DNA from: a virus
Length of the DNA: 22,079 nucleotides
Strand: one strand, 5' to 3'
Virus record (IMG/VR): IMGVR_UViG_3300025896_000207
Location: 1 to 22,079 of that record
The position numbers and the translations under genes are program-made. Below are positions 1-7,510 of this stretch, one piece after another. Position 1 is the stretch's first letter. Each line of letters opens with the position of its first letter. The notes under the pieces are model-generated. The model saw nothing but the letters and a program-made list of their open reading frames with translations, made no database searches and had not been told where the DNA came from.

Positions 1-636
1 CATGTCGTAGTCTTTAGCGAGCTGCTTGAGGATGTAGAGGTCAATGAAGGAGTCCTCAATGCGGCAGAGGTCTGAACCCGTTGGATCGGGATAGTAGTTT
101 TCCTGCCTGATGATGTCGAACTGCAGACTCCAGGTCTTATCCTCTACGGTTTCGACGATTTTCTTAGCATTACGTGCGCGGGATTCCTTACGTGTGCGGA
201 ACTTAGGCTTACTCTTCATGCAGCCGTGAATCTTCGTGACTGCGAGACTGCCGAGGAGTGCAGACTGCACAGCATTCCCGACGTGTGAGTAGTACTTTGC
301 CTGCTTAAGCATGTGGTTAGTCAGTTTCTGGATTTCCTCCGGGCGGATAAGCATGCCTACTCCGTCGGAACCGTCTTTGGGTACGCAGCGCCACCACTCA
401 CCGAGATCTACGAGAGCTTGCTGGAAGAAACTCTTCGTCTGCTCGACGGCCATGCGTTGCTTACTCAGGATTTCGGTACTTTGGCCTTCCTGCTTATGCG
501 CGAAGTCGTGCTTAAGCTGGTACATTTCGTAATTCTTCCGGTTAAACTTCATGCGGTCGATCTTACTTTCCTTGGCCTCCTCGCGCCGGGCTAGGATGTA
601 GCGTCTGAGGTAATCATCTGTAAGTTGCTGTGACAT
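1..636 (-). CDS. Portal protein, N-terminal part (runs off the left edge)
   Basis: An open frame of 212 codons starts at an ATG whose first base is 636 and continues in frame past base 1. A good ribosome site (TAGGAG) lies about 7 bases before the ATG. The N-terminus is charged and helical (about residues 1-75). A later stretch with the pattern GNAVQSALLGSLAVTKIHG looks like the stem/wing region of large phage portal proteins. Portal rings sit at one capsid vertex and dock the terminase and the tail. The gene lies 9 bases downstream of the large terminase gene, the usual order terminase then portal. The name rests on position and general resemblance, since no portal motif is diagnostic by eye. 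It could be another head-assembly protein. Confidence 0.6.
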   Translation of the reverse strand, partial: MSQQLTDDYLRRYILARREEAKESKIDRMKFNRKNYEMYQLKHDFAHKQEGQSTEILSKQRMAVEQTKSFFQQALVDLGEWWRCVPKDGSDGVGMLIRPEEIQKLTNHMLKQAKYYSHVGNAVQSALLGSLAVTKIHGCMKSKPKFRTRKESRARNAKKIVETVEDKTWSLQFDIIRQENYYPDPTGSDLCRIEDSFIDLYILKQLAKDYDM

Positions 637-645
637 AAATAACTC

Positions 646-2241
646 CTATTTAGCGCGTTTGAGGAATCCATAGCTCGGATCTTCATCGTGAAAGTTGTAG
701 TGACGCATCTTTCCTGCTGCTCCGTCGCAGAGGTACTGAAGCGCGTCGTGCGGATGTGAGTAGCGGTTCTTAAGTGGTCGGGCACGGTCGGGTTGAATCT
801 CCTGCGTGCTCTCGTTGTACTGGTAACCTCCGGCGAATCCCTCGATGAGAGTGGGGCAGCCCGTTTCGTCAATCAGGAGTGCTGCACCTTTACGCGTATT
901 GCGGATGAGAAACTCCTCAACTGCCTGTTTGCGTGCTTCGAAGTCAACGGGACCGGGAAAGATGCGGGAGAAGGTGCGGCTCATTTCCTGTGCGCACGTC
1001 ACTTCGTCGACTTGTGACTTACCGAGTCCGGCAGGATCGATGAAATTCATGACGAGGTCTGATTCGCGGTGCGACCAGTTCGGAAAGTTAACCTTTAGGT
1101 CCTGCCACACGCGCGGTGCGAAGGTCTTAATCCCCTCATTGCTGCCAATGTATTCTTTGATGATGCGAAGTTGATTGTCGACGAGCTGCGCGAGGATGCA
1201 GGCCGGAGTAAGTCCGAAGTCCCAACCGAGGAGGAGCGGGATTCCCGGCTCCGGCTCAAGGGGTGCCGTGCTCACGTGATAGGGTTTGTTAAAGTCTCCG
1301 TAAACGGGCTTACCTTCGTAGGTCTGCCAGGATTTCTCATACTCCATGAGGAAGTCTCGGATAGGCATACTTCCGCGCACGGCCTGCACCCATGCGGGAT
1401 CGCGCTTCTTCGGATGTGCCATGTAGTGACAGTCATAGACGAGAAAGCCGTTCGTCGGATTCTTCCAGACTTCGATGCCGGGGATTGGGTGCTTAGGTGG
1501 TGTGGGGGGACGTTCCGGGAAGTTGAGGTCAAGGGCATCGAGTCGGTCAAACACAATCTTTTTGAAGAAGCCGGGGCTGCGGGAGCTGATGAGGGTCATG
1601 CGTCCGCCGCCTTCAGTCGTTGGCTTCGTGCTGGAGTAGAACTTCTGCGCCTCAGGCCAAAACGCACACTCGTCACCCAGTAATCCGGAGAGAGTGAACT
1701 GACGGAGCTGATCCGCGCCCATCGGGAAGCCCTGAAGCTTACTGTTCGTGTCGACGAACTCCATAATCGGCGGAGACTGCGACATCTTTCCGTTCTTAAG
1801 CTGCGGAAGGAGTGCGTGCGGAAGGAGGTGCTCCGGAATGTGCTTATAGATAAACTCTGCGCGGCTGATGAGTTCCCCGGCATCATCTTCTTTCTTGCTG
1901 ACGAAGCCGTTGAAGCGACCTCGGTTGAAGATTGTGTCGTGCAAGTAGAGCGCGATGCAGGTCCAGGACATGGTCATGCGCCGGGATTTCGGCACTGCCA
2001 TCAGCTTGTGCTTAAGCCACAGATACGTAAATAGCTCTAAGTACTCCAGATGTGCGGGGAAGGGCTTAATCGGATCAGTCTGGTCAACTTGATCGAGGGT
2101 GAAGACACACTCAGTCAGGAATGCCCACGGATCTTTCTGGTACCTCAGGAAGTTTCTGAGCTGCTCTCGTGCCCGCTCTGCCTCAGACAGACTCTTCTGC
2201 TCAAACTTCTGCCGTTCTGCGGTTTCTTCTGCTGAGCTGAT
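646..2241 (-). CDS. terL: Terminase large subunit (packaging ATPase and nuclease)
   Basis: TerL cuts concatemeric phage DNA and pumps it through the portal. Counting from a proposed start at 2241, the ATPase half has a Walker-A-like loop PKSRRMTMSW (about residues 84-93) and a Walker B LLGDECAFW (acidic pair at about 190-191). The RNase-H-like nuclease half has GWDFGLTPA (Asp about 341), FIDPAG (Asp about 402) and HPHDALQYL (Asp about 499). Total length is about 531 residues, normal for the family. The first ATG is at 2001, right at the Walker A loop, so it is too late. About 80 residues of TerL-like sequence precede it (DPWAFLTECVF and following) with no in-frame ATG, GTG or TTG before the stop at 2263-2265. 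An ATC at 2241 preceded by GAGG is the best start candidate. Function is confident; the start is not. Confidence 0.9.
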   Translation of the reverse strand: MSSAEETAERQKFEQKSLSEAERAREQLRNFLRYQKDPWAFLTECVFTLDQVDQTDPIKPFPAHLEYLELFTYLWLKHKLMAVPKSRRMTMSWTCIALYLHDTIFNRGRFNGFVSKKEDDAGELISRAEFIYKHIPEHLLPHALLPQLKNGKMSQSPPIMEFVDTNSKLQGFPMGADQLRQFTLSGLLGDECAFWPEAQKFYSSTKPTTEGGGRMTLISSRSPGFFKKIVFDRLDALDLNFPERPPTPPKHPIPGIEVWKNPTNGFLVYDCHYMAHPKKRDPAWVQAVRGSMPIRDFLMEYEKSWQTYEGKPVYGDFNKPYHVSTAPLEPEPGIPLLLGWDFGLTPACILAQLVDNQLRIIKEYIGSNEGIKTFAPRVWQDLKVNFPNWSHRESDLVMNFIDPAGLGKSQVDEVTCAQEMSRTFSRIFPGPVDFEARKQAVEEFLIRNTRKGAALLIDETGCPTLIEGFAGGYQYNESTQEIQPDRARPLKNRYSHPHDALQYLCDGAAGKMRHYNFHDEDPSYGFLKRAK

Positions 2242-2343
2242 GTTACTTTCCTCGTGGTGAGGTTACTTATCGGGTGGCGCGTAATGAAAGTTTGACGTTT
2301 TTGCAGCTTGCCTTGCAAGAATTTCCTGATAACGCTCAGCGTT

Positions 2344-3021
2344 TCAGGTGTTTTCGTCGGCCCACTTACGGAAGTCGGGCTTTGTCGGATCGGAATCCGG
2401 GGCAGGCGCTGTGTCGGGGAGGGCAGTCTGCTTCCGGTCTGACGTCACTTCGCTGGATTCCACACCCGCTTCGCGGGGCGGACGATAACCGGGCGTCACA
2501 TCAATCACCTGTCCAGCACGCCGCATGTCGTCGAGCATCGTGAAGAAGCTGCCGAGTGTTTGCTCGCCGACATCGATTTCTTGGCGGGGTTTTCCGGTAA
2601 GTTTCTCAAGCACCCACTTCGCCGTCTCGACCTTAAGTTGCGGCTTAACTTGTGCGTGATCCGTACTCCGGAGCGTTGCTTCGATGACGTCTGCGGCGAG
2701 GCTTCCGCAGTCCTTAATGTGCTCACTTACGGTTTTGTCGAGGATGAGGTTCTGCAGTCGGTCAATCTCGTCGCGGACTTCCGGGAGCGCCTTAACGGCA
2801 GAGCACCACGCTACGGTGATGTTGAGGAGTTCTGCGACTTCGTGAGTTTTCTTACCTAGCGCAAACAGCCGTGCAAGCTCCCGCTGACGCGGAGAGAGGA
2901 TACGTCCGCCGGGCACGACTTCACGAATTGCATCATTGCTCCAGAGTGCGTCCTCAGGAGGCGCATCTTCTGGTTCGTAGAATTCGGGCACCGGTAAGTT
3001 ACTGTTCTCGTCATCACTCAT
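2344..3021 (-). CDS. terS: Terminase small subunit (DNA recognition)
   Basis: A 225-residue protein ends about 100 bases upstream of TerL in the same operon. Residues 1-40 are acidic and proline-rich. Residues about 43-90 (LSPRQRELARLFALGKK, HEVAELLNITVAWCSAVKAL) form a helix-turn-helix like that of TerS proteins, which bind the packaging start site. A helical middle (about 85-165) could be the oligomerisation core. The C-terminal 60 residues are low-complexity, rich in Pro, Asp and Thr, and may contact TerL. The ATG at 3021 has no clear ribosome site (CTAGTGTAAACAC lies in front), so expression may depend on the upstream gene ending at 3046. The call rests on the HTH and on adjacency to TerL. 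Confidence 0.75.
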   Translation of the reverse strand: MSDDENSNLPVPEFYEPEDAPPEDALWSNDAIREVVPGGRILSPRQRELARLFALGKKTHEVAELLNITVAWCSAVKALPEVRDEIDRLQNLILDKTVSEHIKDCGSLAADVIEATLRSTDHAQVKPQLKVETAKWVLEKLTGKPRQEIDVGEQTLGSFFTMLDDMRRAGQVIDVTPGYRPPREAGVESSEVTSDRKQTALPDTAPAPDSDPTKPDFRKWADENT

Positions 3022-3045
3022 GTGTTTACACTAGGGGAATTTCGT

Positions 3046-3837
3046 TTAGCGCACAATAATAACCTGCATGTTATCGACGTTGGCATTGACGCCGTCGTTT
3101 GGGTTCTGCGAACGCGCAATAGCGACAAGTGTGGAGGCAATGTTTCCACCTATGAGTTGGTTATTCATATCACCGCCTACGATTGCAGCACCGCACGTCG
3201 GAATGCAAACACCGTTTGTGTCGGGCATTGCTGTCGTTAGGTTCATTGAGTATTGACCAGTTGCAGTACGGTATACGGAGTGAATGCCACCGGAGCCATA
3301 GATCGAGAGGCGGTTAAGGTTTACGTTACCGGAAGTGCTGCCTGAGGTTCCGTGCACAATCGTAAAGGTATTCGCATCTGCGACAGTATCAACGGTGAAA
3401 AGTCCGTCCGTCGCAGTGCCCGAGGTGAAGTCGAGAAATACGTGATGGCCAACTTGATGTCCGTGTGCCGTAGCCGTAACGGTGACTGTCGTTCCAGTGC
3501 GTGAGTAAGTTCCCGCGACAGTGGAGAGTGTCGTCCCGTCAAACTTTACGTAAGCGCGCACGAAGAAAGCTGCGGCGAGTGTGGAGCCGGTCGGATATGT
3601 GACAGTGTGAGTTCCGTCTCCGTCAACACGATGCCGCTCTACACCGTCCGTGATTAAACCGATTGTGTTTGCTGCGGGGAAGCCGACTCCCGTATTTGCG
3701 TCACCGTTCTTCGAAACTTCTGGAGTACTCACCGAGTAACTCGAGTCCGCGAGGAACTTTCCCGTCATAGGGACAGTACCGTCTGCCTTGAAGTCGCCGG
3801 TTCCGGAGGAAGTTGCAGAGGACGTAATTAGCTTCAT
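3046..3837 (-). CDS. Tail or appendage structural protein, beta-rich
   Basis: A 263-residue protein with a composition dominated by Gly, Thr, Ser, Ala and Val, typical of secreted or virion beta-structure, and no lysine-rich enzyme-like parts. Residues about 120-160 ([19 protein letters not shown] and [20 protein letters not shown]) repeat the pattern of a small beta-sandwich module often seen in phage tail, baseplate and fibre proteins. The ATG overlaps the stop of the preceding gene (ATGA at 3834-3837), so the two are translationally coupled and probably assemble together. Placement just before terS, on the late strand, supports a virion role. A receptor-binding or tail-decoration role is possible but not shown. 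Confidence 0.6.
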   Translation of the reverse strand: MKLITSSATSSGTGDFKADGTVPMTGKFLADSSYSVSTPEVSKNGDANTGVGFPAANTIGLITDGVERHRVDGDGTHTVTYPTGSTLAAAFFVRAYVKFDGTTLSTVAGTYSRTGTTVTVTATAHGHQVGHHVFLDFTSGTATDGLFTVDTVADANTFTIVHGTSGSTSGNVNLNRLSIYGSGGIHSVYRTATGQYSMNLTTAMPDTNGVCIPTCGAAIVGGDMNNQLIGGNIASTLVAIARSQNPNDGVNANVDNMQVIIVR

Positions 3838-4376
3838 GAGTATTGCACATCGAACCAGACGTCAGCAGAGCCAATCGTCTTCGTCGGTCCCGTTGAAGAG
3901 TTACAGACTGAGATTCCAGTGTCGAAGTAGCGTCCGAACTTATCTGCAGAGTAACTGAAGTTGCTCGTTGCCTCGACACGGAACATGACGGTCGGGACTG
4001 CAGTGTCTGCAGGAACTGACGCTGTGTTGTGAACTTGAATGAATTGTGCGGAGGCTTTTGAGTTGTACCCGACAATGCTGATGAGGACTCCTGCTGAAGC
4101 CTTCACAACGCGACTTGCCTCATAGGCTGAGCTTGTGGAGTTCGTCGGCGCATAACTTGATGTAGCGTCGGGCTTCTCGCGCACTTCCACAACGGGCATC
4201 GTCACGACGTCAACGTTACCGATGTTGTTATCACCAGCAGGAAGTGTTGGAAGCGTGACAACATCAACGTTTCCTATGTTGTTATCGCCTGCCGGTAACG
4301 TAGGCAGACTCAGTACGTCTACATCGCCGATGTTGTTAGTTCCGGCGGGGAGCGCCGGTAAGCTAAGTACGTCCAC
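3834..4376 (-). CDS. Repeat-containing tail-type structural protein
   Basis: With a GTG start at 4376 the product has 180 residues. The N-terminus is built of tandem 18-residue units of the form VDVLSLPxLPAGxNNIGx, three full and one partial, followed by a junction [19 protein letters not shown] and a beta-rich domain ending in [11 protein letters not shown]. Such proline-glycine-asparagine repeats, followed by this kind of domain, occur in phage tail-associated proteins. The reading frame stays open upstream of the GTG for another partial repeat ([11 protein letters not shown]) back to a stop near 4440 without an ATG. The true start is therefore uncertain, and the N-terminus may have been shortened by repeat recombination. 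AGGTG just before the GTG is a weak ribosome site. Confidence 0.55.
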   Translation of the reverse strand: MDVLSLPALPAGTNNIGDVDVLSLPTLPAGDNNIGNVDVVTLPTLPAGDNNIGNVDVVTMPVVEVREKPDATSSYAPTNSTSSAYEASRVVKASAGVLISIVGYNSKASAQFIQVHNTASVPADTAVPTVMFRVEATSNFSYSADKFGRYFDTGISVCNSSTGPTKTIGSADVWFDVQYS

Positions 4377-4409
4377 GTCACCTATGTTGTTTGTTCCCGC
4401 AGGAAACAG
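4200..4409 (-). repeat. Tandem 54-bp coding repeat
   Basis: Units at 4376-4323, 4322-4269 and 4268-4215 encode [36 protein letters not shown] and [19 protein letters not shown] partial unit follows (VDVVTMP) and another precedes ([11 protein letters not shown], 4409-4377). The DNA copies differ at many third codon positions, so this is not a very recent duplication. Confidence 0.85.
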
Positions 4410-4424
4410 TGCGACAGAGGTAAT

Positions 4425-4446
4425 GGAGAGAAACCCCGGTCACGGG
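4425..4446 (-). terminator. Short GC hairpin between two late genes, possible weak terminator
   Basis: On the minus strand CCCCG-TGAC-CGGGG forms a 5-bp GC stem with a 4-base loop, followed by TTTCTCT. The T-run is short, so it is at best a weak or partial terminator between the zinc-ribbon gene and the repeat protein. It may instead set relative expression within the operon. Confidence 0.35.
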
Positions 4447-4458
4447 GAGCTTGTCGGT

Positions 4459-4653
4459 TTAGCCGGTGATGTCCTTAAGGACTTTGTCGTACGGACGTAC
4501 GATCCAGGTGTGCCCGCAGATGAGGCAGGTGCAGTTTATTTTATTCGTAGCGTCATTAAAAACCCGCTGTGTCGACTGACTTGAGCATTTCATGCAGCGC
4601 AGTGACTCGAGAAATTCCTTCTCTGCCTCGGAGATCGGATTACTTACGCTCAC
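4459..4653 (-). CDS. Small zinc-ribbon protein
   Basis: A 64-residue protein from a GTG at 4653 with a GGGG-type ribosome site about 7 bases upstream. After an acidic N-terminal helix (SEAEKEFLESL) it has CMKC and then CTCLICGH, a four- or five-cysteine arrangement with CxxC knuckles about 20 residues apart, as in zinc ribbons. It ends in a short lysine- and aspartate-containing tail. It is the first gene of the leftward operon. Small zinc ribbons in phages often bind nucleic acid or a polymerase, so a role in late transcription is possible, but nothing specific is visible. Confidence 0.6.
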   Translation of the reverse strand: MSVSNPISEAEKEFLESLRCMKCSSQSTQRVFNDATNKINCTCLICGHTWIVRPYDKVLKDITG

Positions 4654-4816
4654 GATTCAGCCCCTTCCGCCGTACGAACCAGCACACCACTCAGCTTCAG
4701 CCCTCCGGCGCAGGAGCGCAACCTCCGTGTGCGGTGCGGTGCGGTGTCTGACGCTATGCGCAAATTCAGTTTTTAGGTTACGTCGCCATAGAAACACGGG
4801 CTTACGCAAGGTGTCC

Positions 4817-4867
4817 GGCACGGCCCCCGGTGGGGTGGGGTGGGGGCTGCTCGCCGGTGCGCGTGCC
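4817..4867 (+). other. Two-part G-rich hairpin with G-quadruplex potential
   Basis: GGCACG (4817-4822) pairs with CGTGCC (4862-4867). Immediately inside, GCCCCC (4823-4828) pairs with GGGGGC (4842-4847). The inner loop GGTGGGGTGGGGT with the following G5 gives four G tracts of two or more, three of them four or longer, so a quadruplex may compete with the hairpin. Confidence 0.5.
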
Positions 4868-5286
4868 GCTTTGCTGGTTAAGGTTGTGTTAATGCTGCAG
4901 TGCGCACCTCCGCGCCACCCGTAACGCAAACGCTAAATGTTAAGACGCCCGCACACACTGCAGCGCACGCAGGACACCGCTGTGCGGTGCATTGGCGTGC
5001 GCAACGGTGCGACACGGTCCCGCACACGCCTCATCTCACATTAAACGCACAACCAGTATACATAACTGAGACATCACACACGCCACAGAGGCGCACACTC
5101 AGACACTCTTAGTGTCGAAGGGGCGAAGGGACGTAGGGGAGCAGTCTTCGTGTTTTGTTAATTTTGTGTTAATGACAGGGGGTACTTCTATTTTTTTTTC
5201 TGCTTCGCGTTATACACATTAGGAGCACCGCATTAAGAAATGCTCCCCGCCGCAAGACTCGAAGTGTCGGAATGTCAGCCTCTGCG

Positions 5287-5315
5287 TTGCGTATGTTCTG
5301 TCGGTTATGTATGGT
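5287..5315 (+). promoter_or_regulatory. Possible sigma70-type promoter for the rightward operon
   Basis: TTGCGT (5287-5292) and TATGGT (5310-5315) are separated by 17 bases and lie 25 bases before the ATG at 5341. The -10 matches the consensus at 4 of 6 positions and the -35 only at the first three. Position and spacing are right but the match is weak. Confidence 0.3.
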
Positions 5316-5340
5316 GTGGACACATAAGGAGAACGTACGC

Positions 5341-5760
5341 ATGAGGCATAATTTTAGAGCGCAGGATTTCCTCCCACGTCCGGTTGTGGTGAGTGCAGTT
5401 AAGTCACGTGAGGAGTTAGAGGAGGCACTTAAGCGGTACGTGACCGAGTATGGGAAACGTTTCGGATTAGCACTAGTGCCGATATGCCGTCAGTTTAATC
5501 AGAAGGCACATGAGCTCGGGACTAGTACTTTAAAGGAACTGGAGCGGCTCCATGAGGCCGGGGCACTGATGCTATATAAGGACAGGCGGAACGTGTCGTA
5601 TGTGTTCTCACAGGCCCTTATAGATGGGTTTATGGAGGTGATAGAGCAAGACCTCGACTCACCCACACAGGAGGATTTTGCCCTAGCCGTGCAGGAACGT
5701 CTGCCGGGCTTAATGGAGCGGAATCTTGAGATGAGCCGGGAGCGCACTGAGGGTGTGTGA
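5341..5760 (+). CDS. Unrecognised helical protein, first rightward gene
   Basis: A 139-residue protein. The ATG at 5341 is chosen because AAGGAGAA lies 9 bases upstream; an in-frame ATG at 5272 has no ribosome site. The sequence is predicted largely helical: SREELEEALKRYVTEYGKRFGL, then a Lys/Glu-rich helix around FNQKAHELGTSTLKELERL, a short GALMLYKDRRNVSYVFSQ strand region, and acidic helices at the C-terminus. The middle (TLKELERLHEAGALMLYK) reads somewhat like a winged-helix recognition region, so DNA binding is possible but not established. As the first gene after the divergent region it may be a regulator or an early host-interaction protein. Confidence 0.6.
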   Translation: MRHNFRAQDFLPRPVVVSAVKSREELEEALKRYVTEYGKRFGLALVPICRQFNQKAHELGTSTLKELERLHEAGALMLYKDRRNVSYVFSQALIDGFMEVIEQDLDSPTQEDFALAVQERLPGLMERNLEMSRERTEGV

Positions 5761-5972
5761 AGTGCGCTGACAGTGTTCATTAGTTCGACACTAAGCGCTA
5801 TACTTATGCAGTTCTCCACACTTATGCACAGGATTATGCACTTTGAGACAGTTCTGTGCTCAGAAGTTCGACAGCCCTTGAGCCTTGAGGAGCGTGCTGA
5901 GGCCTTAAGGGGTGTGGCACGCGCAGTGCATTAGTTACTAGTGTCCGCTGCAACTAAACACTGGAGTAACTA
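5761..5972. other. Structured non-coding region with DnaA-box-like repeats
   Basis: The 212 bases hold a hairpin directly after the stop codon (GCGCT 5764-5768 and AGTGT 5772-5776 pairing with ACACT 5788-5792 and AGCGC 5794-5798), three TTATGCAxx direct repeats, and a second inverted repeat GCGTGC (5892-5897) / GCACGC (5917-5922). No gene is visible. The AT-rich short repeats next to hairpins would suit a replication origin or a promoter-operator. Confidence 0.5.
5804..5842 (+). repeat. Three DnaA-box-like direct repeats
   Basis: TTATGCAGT (5804-5812), TTATGCACA (5822-5830) and TTATGCACT (5834-5842). The middle copy fits the relaxed DnaA consensus TTWTNCACA exactly; the others differ at one or two positions. 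Start-to-start spacings are 18 and 12 bases. Confidence 0.45.
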
Positions 5973-6305
5973 ATGAGCGCACGAAACTTTGAGATTGATT
6001 CAAATCGCACCCGGTTCGGCTCCGTCACTGTACGACGTAAGCAGAAGCTTACACATCAAGTGATCGAAGTTGAGCTGTACAGCACCACTATAGTAGTGGC
6101 GAACCGCAAGACTATTAAGCTGAACTCCGGCGGGTGGCGCACAGTCACTACGAAGCAGGCTATTAATCGTGCCCTTCGTCAGCTTTGTGAACTAGAAGCT
6201 ACGCCGTTCGTCAGACAGACAAAGGGTGAATGGTTCGTTGATATGCCAAACGGCAAGGTCATTCCGTTTCGTGACGGCATGAGCGTTCAATGCTGGAGGA
6301 AGTAA
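5973..6305 (+). CDS. Unrecognised small basic protein
   Basis: A 110-residue protein with GGAG about 7 bases before the ATG. The pattern FGSVTVRRKQKLTHQVIEVELYSTTIV followed by IKLNSGGWRTVTTKQAINRAL suggests a small beta-sheet then a helix. The C-terminal part (KGEWFVDMPNGKVIPFRDG) is again beta-hairpin-like. Phage proteins with a LNSGGWRT..T pattern are common and of unknown function. It starts the tightly packed run of genes after the structured gap and is separated by one base from the next gene. Confidence 0.65.
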   Translation: MSARNFEIDSNRTRFGSVTVRRKQKLTHQVIEVELYSTTIVVANRKTIKLNSGGWRTVTTKQAINRALRQLCELEATPFVRQTKGEWFVDMPNGKVIPFRDGMSVQCWRK

Positions 6306-6306
6306 C

Positions 6307-6609
6307 ATGGAACGCGAATACAACTTTAAGTACGAAAGTAACGAGTTCCCAAGTGTAGCGAAGCCGGATATCTGCAGGCGCTTTAATGTGTCGATCATAA
6401 TGCAGATTGAGTCACAGTCTGATTATCACAGTGATGTGGAGGTTACCTGTACTGAGACGGGTGAGGTGTTCGAACTTGAGCGCTTCTCGGCCTCAGAGCA
6501 GAAGGAGATTAAGCAGCGTATCGCAGAACGTGAGACACGCATGCTCGAGGACTGGTGCAGTGATCTGATTGATGAGGCATATGAGCGCGGACGCGAGGAG
6601 GGCTGGTGA
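6307..6609 (+). CDS. Unrecognised small acidic protein
   Basis: A 100-residue protein starting one base after the previous stop, with GGAGGAAG just upstream of the ATG. The first half is beta-like (FNVSIIMQIESQSDYH, VEVTCTETGEVFELE). The second is a highly charged helix with many Glu and Arg (SASEQKEIKQRIAERETRM and YERGREEGW). No enzyme motif is seen. The end overlaps the next gene by 4 bases (GTGA), which implies translational coupling. Function unknown. Confidence 0.65.
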   Translation: MEREYNFKYESNEFPSVAKPDICRRFNVSIIMQIESQSDYHSDVEVTCTETGEVFELERFSASEQKEIKQRIAERETRMLEDWCSDLIDEAYERGREEGW

Positions 6610-6827
6610 GCCCCTCAGCAAAGCCAAAGTGTGCAGTGCAGTTACGCAATGTGTACGGGAACCGTCGTATATATCCGTGTAACACTTCAGCACGGCTCTT
6701 CTGCGCACTCGCCGGGACTAAGACACTGTCTGAAGCACATCTCACGCACATCCGTGAGTTAGGTTATGAGATTGAATGGATTCCTGAATCAATCCCCGTT
6801 AAGGAGGGAAATCATGAGGGCACGTAA
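6606..6827 (+). CDS. Unrecognised small phage protein
   Basis: A 73-residue protein starting at a GTG that overlaps the previous stop (GTGA). The core VQLRNVYGNRRIYPCN, RLFCALAGTKTLSEAHL and IRELGYEIEW alternates strand, helix and strand. This pattern recurs in small phage proteins that read a name-like YG..RIYP then KTLT...L..I..LGY. No function is assigned. Its last 14 bases overlap the start of the lipoprotein gene, whose ribosome site lies inside this gene. Confidence 0.6.
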   Translation: MSPSAKPKCAVQLRNVYGNRRIYPCNTSARLFCALAGTKTLSEAHLTHIRELGYEIEWIPESIPVKEGNHEGT

Positions 6828-7488
6828 GTTTCTTCTGTGCGCAGTGAGTCTCGCACTCACCGCATGTAATGAGAGCGGCGGTACTGCAGAACGTAGCGCA
6901 GATCCCGATCCGTCTCCAGATCCTGGAACTGCCGTTACTGTAACCGTCCACACAGGACGCGGGTTTGAGTGTTTCGCATTTAATGCGACAGCATGGGGAC
7001 GCGTTTACTGCAGAGGGGACGGAACAGCTAATGCAGACCTGCAGCTTAACTCACCGCAGTTTTTTAAGTACGCAGAGAAGACACCCGGAATGTGGCTCCT
7101 TAACGGAGGCATACTGAACCTCCTCACATGGGACGACACCGTCTGTTATACAGCGGACGTGTTCGACAGACCGTACTGCGGTTCTGCAAATAACGCGGGC
7201 TGCTCCGGTGTCGCCACGTACTGCTCCGGTGAAGCATCTCTCGCAGGTATCTATTCATCATATCCTGTAGTGTACGGCGGACCTCAATACAGCGAAGCAA
7301 CGAATGGAACGCCGGAACTGTGGCACTCCCGTGTGCCGATGATGGGCGCGGACTTAAGTATGAGTGCGCACGTAACTGCAGGTTATGTGACGGACGGAAC
7401 CGCACAGGTCGGCACATATGATGAGGACTGTGAACTGTCCGCAGATGAACTCACACTCACCTGCGAAACCTTCACTGTAGGACTGTAA
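6814..7488 (+). CDS. Predicted outer-membrane lipoprotein, cysteine-rich
   Basis: A 224-residue protein. The ATG at 6814 has a strong AAGGAGG site 7 bases upstream. The N-terminus MRARKFLLCAVSLALTACN is a lipoprotein signal with lipobox LTAC, lipidated Cys18. The residue after it is Asn, not Asp, so sorting to the outer membrane is expected in Gram-negative hosts. A linker rich in Asp, Pro and Ser follows, then a beta-rich domain with several cysteines (FECFAFN, VYCRGDG, YCGSANNAGCSG, ATYCSG, DEDCELSADELTLTCETF) that are likely disulfide-bonded. No known domain is recognised. A phage lipoprotein expressed early could mask a receptor, like T5 Llp, but that is inference. Confidence 0.75.
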   Translation: MRARKFLLCAVSLALTACNESGGTAERSADPDPSPDPGTAVTVTVHTGRGFECFAFNATAWGRVYCRGDGTANADLQLNSPQFFKYAEKTPGMWLLNGGILNLLTWDDTVCYTADVFDRPYCGSANNAGCSGVATYCSGEASLAGIYSSYPVVYGGPQYSEATNGTPELWHSRVPMMGADLSMSAHVTAGYVTDGTAQVGTYDEDCELSADELTLTCETFTVGL

Positions 7489-7510
7489 GATGTTGCAGCA
7501 CACACGTAAC

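Larger units (their letters stand above)
4654..5340. other. Divergent intergenic region between late (minus) and early (plus) operons
   Basis: About 690 bases without a convincing gene. The left part (to about 5040) is GC-rich with simple repeats such as GTGCGGTGCGGTGCGGTGT at 4729-4747 and a strong G-rich hairpin at 4817-4867. The right part (5140-5250) is AT-rich, with a run of nine T at about 5191-5199. An 11-base direct repeat TTGTGTTAATG lies at 4884 and 5164. An inverted repeat GGAGCA...TGCTCC lies at 5222-5246 (13-base loop). The region must hold promoters firing both ways. Because it adjoins the packaging operon it could also hold a packaging site, but no cos or pac signature is recognisable. 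Confidence 0.6.

Noticed and set aside
311-2235. Plus-strand open frames at 313-594, 1171-1683, 1816-2034 and 2050-2235
   Set aside because: They lie opposite the portal and terminase genes, their products have no natural character, and ribosome sites are lacking. They are shadows of the minus-strand genes.
2331-2343. Short palindrome AACGCTCAGCGTT just after the terS stop
   Set aside because: Only 6 bp per arm with a one-base centre and no T-run; too small to call a terminator or operator.
4200-4409. 54-bp tandem repeats as a CRISPR-like array
   Set aside because: Repeats are contiguous, in frame, without spacers, and encode a regular protein repeat.
4657-4929. Minus-strand 90-codon frame in the divergent region
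   Set aside because: The product is an Arg/Ala/Pro-rich mix driven by GC-rich repeats, with no ribosome site and no fold-like pattern.
5191-5199. Run of nine T as a rho-independent terminator
   Set aside because: No stable GC stem lies directly before it on the plus strand, and no gene ends there.
5272-5340. Upstream ATG at 5272 for the first rightward gene
   Set aside because: No ribosome site; the ATG at 5341 has AAGGAGAA at good spacing and the extension overlaps the likely promoter.
5780-5880. Possible tRNA suggested by two GTTCGA words
   Set aside because: No cloverleaf, acceptor stem or anticodon arm can be drawn around them.
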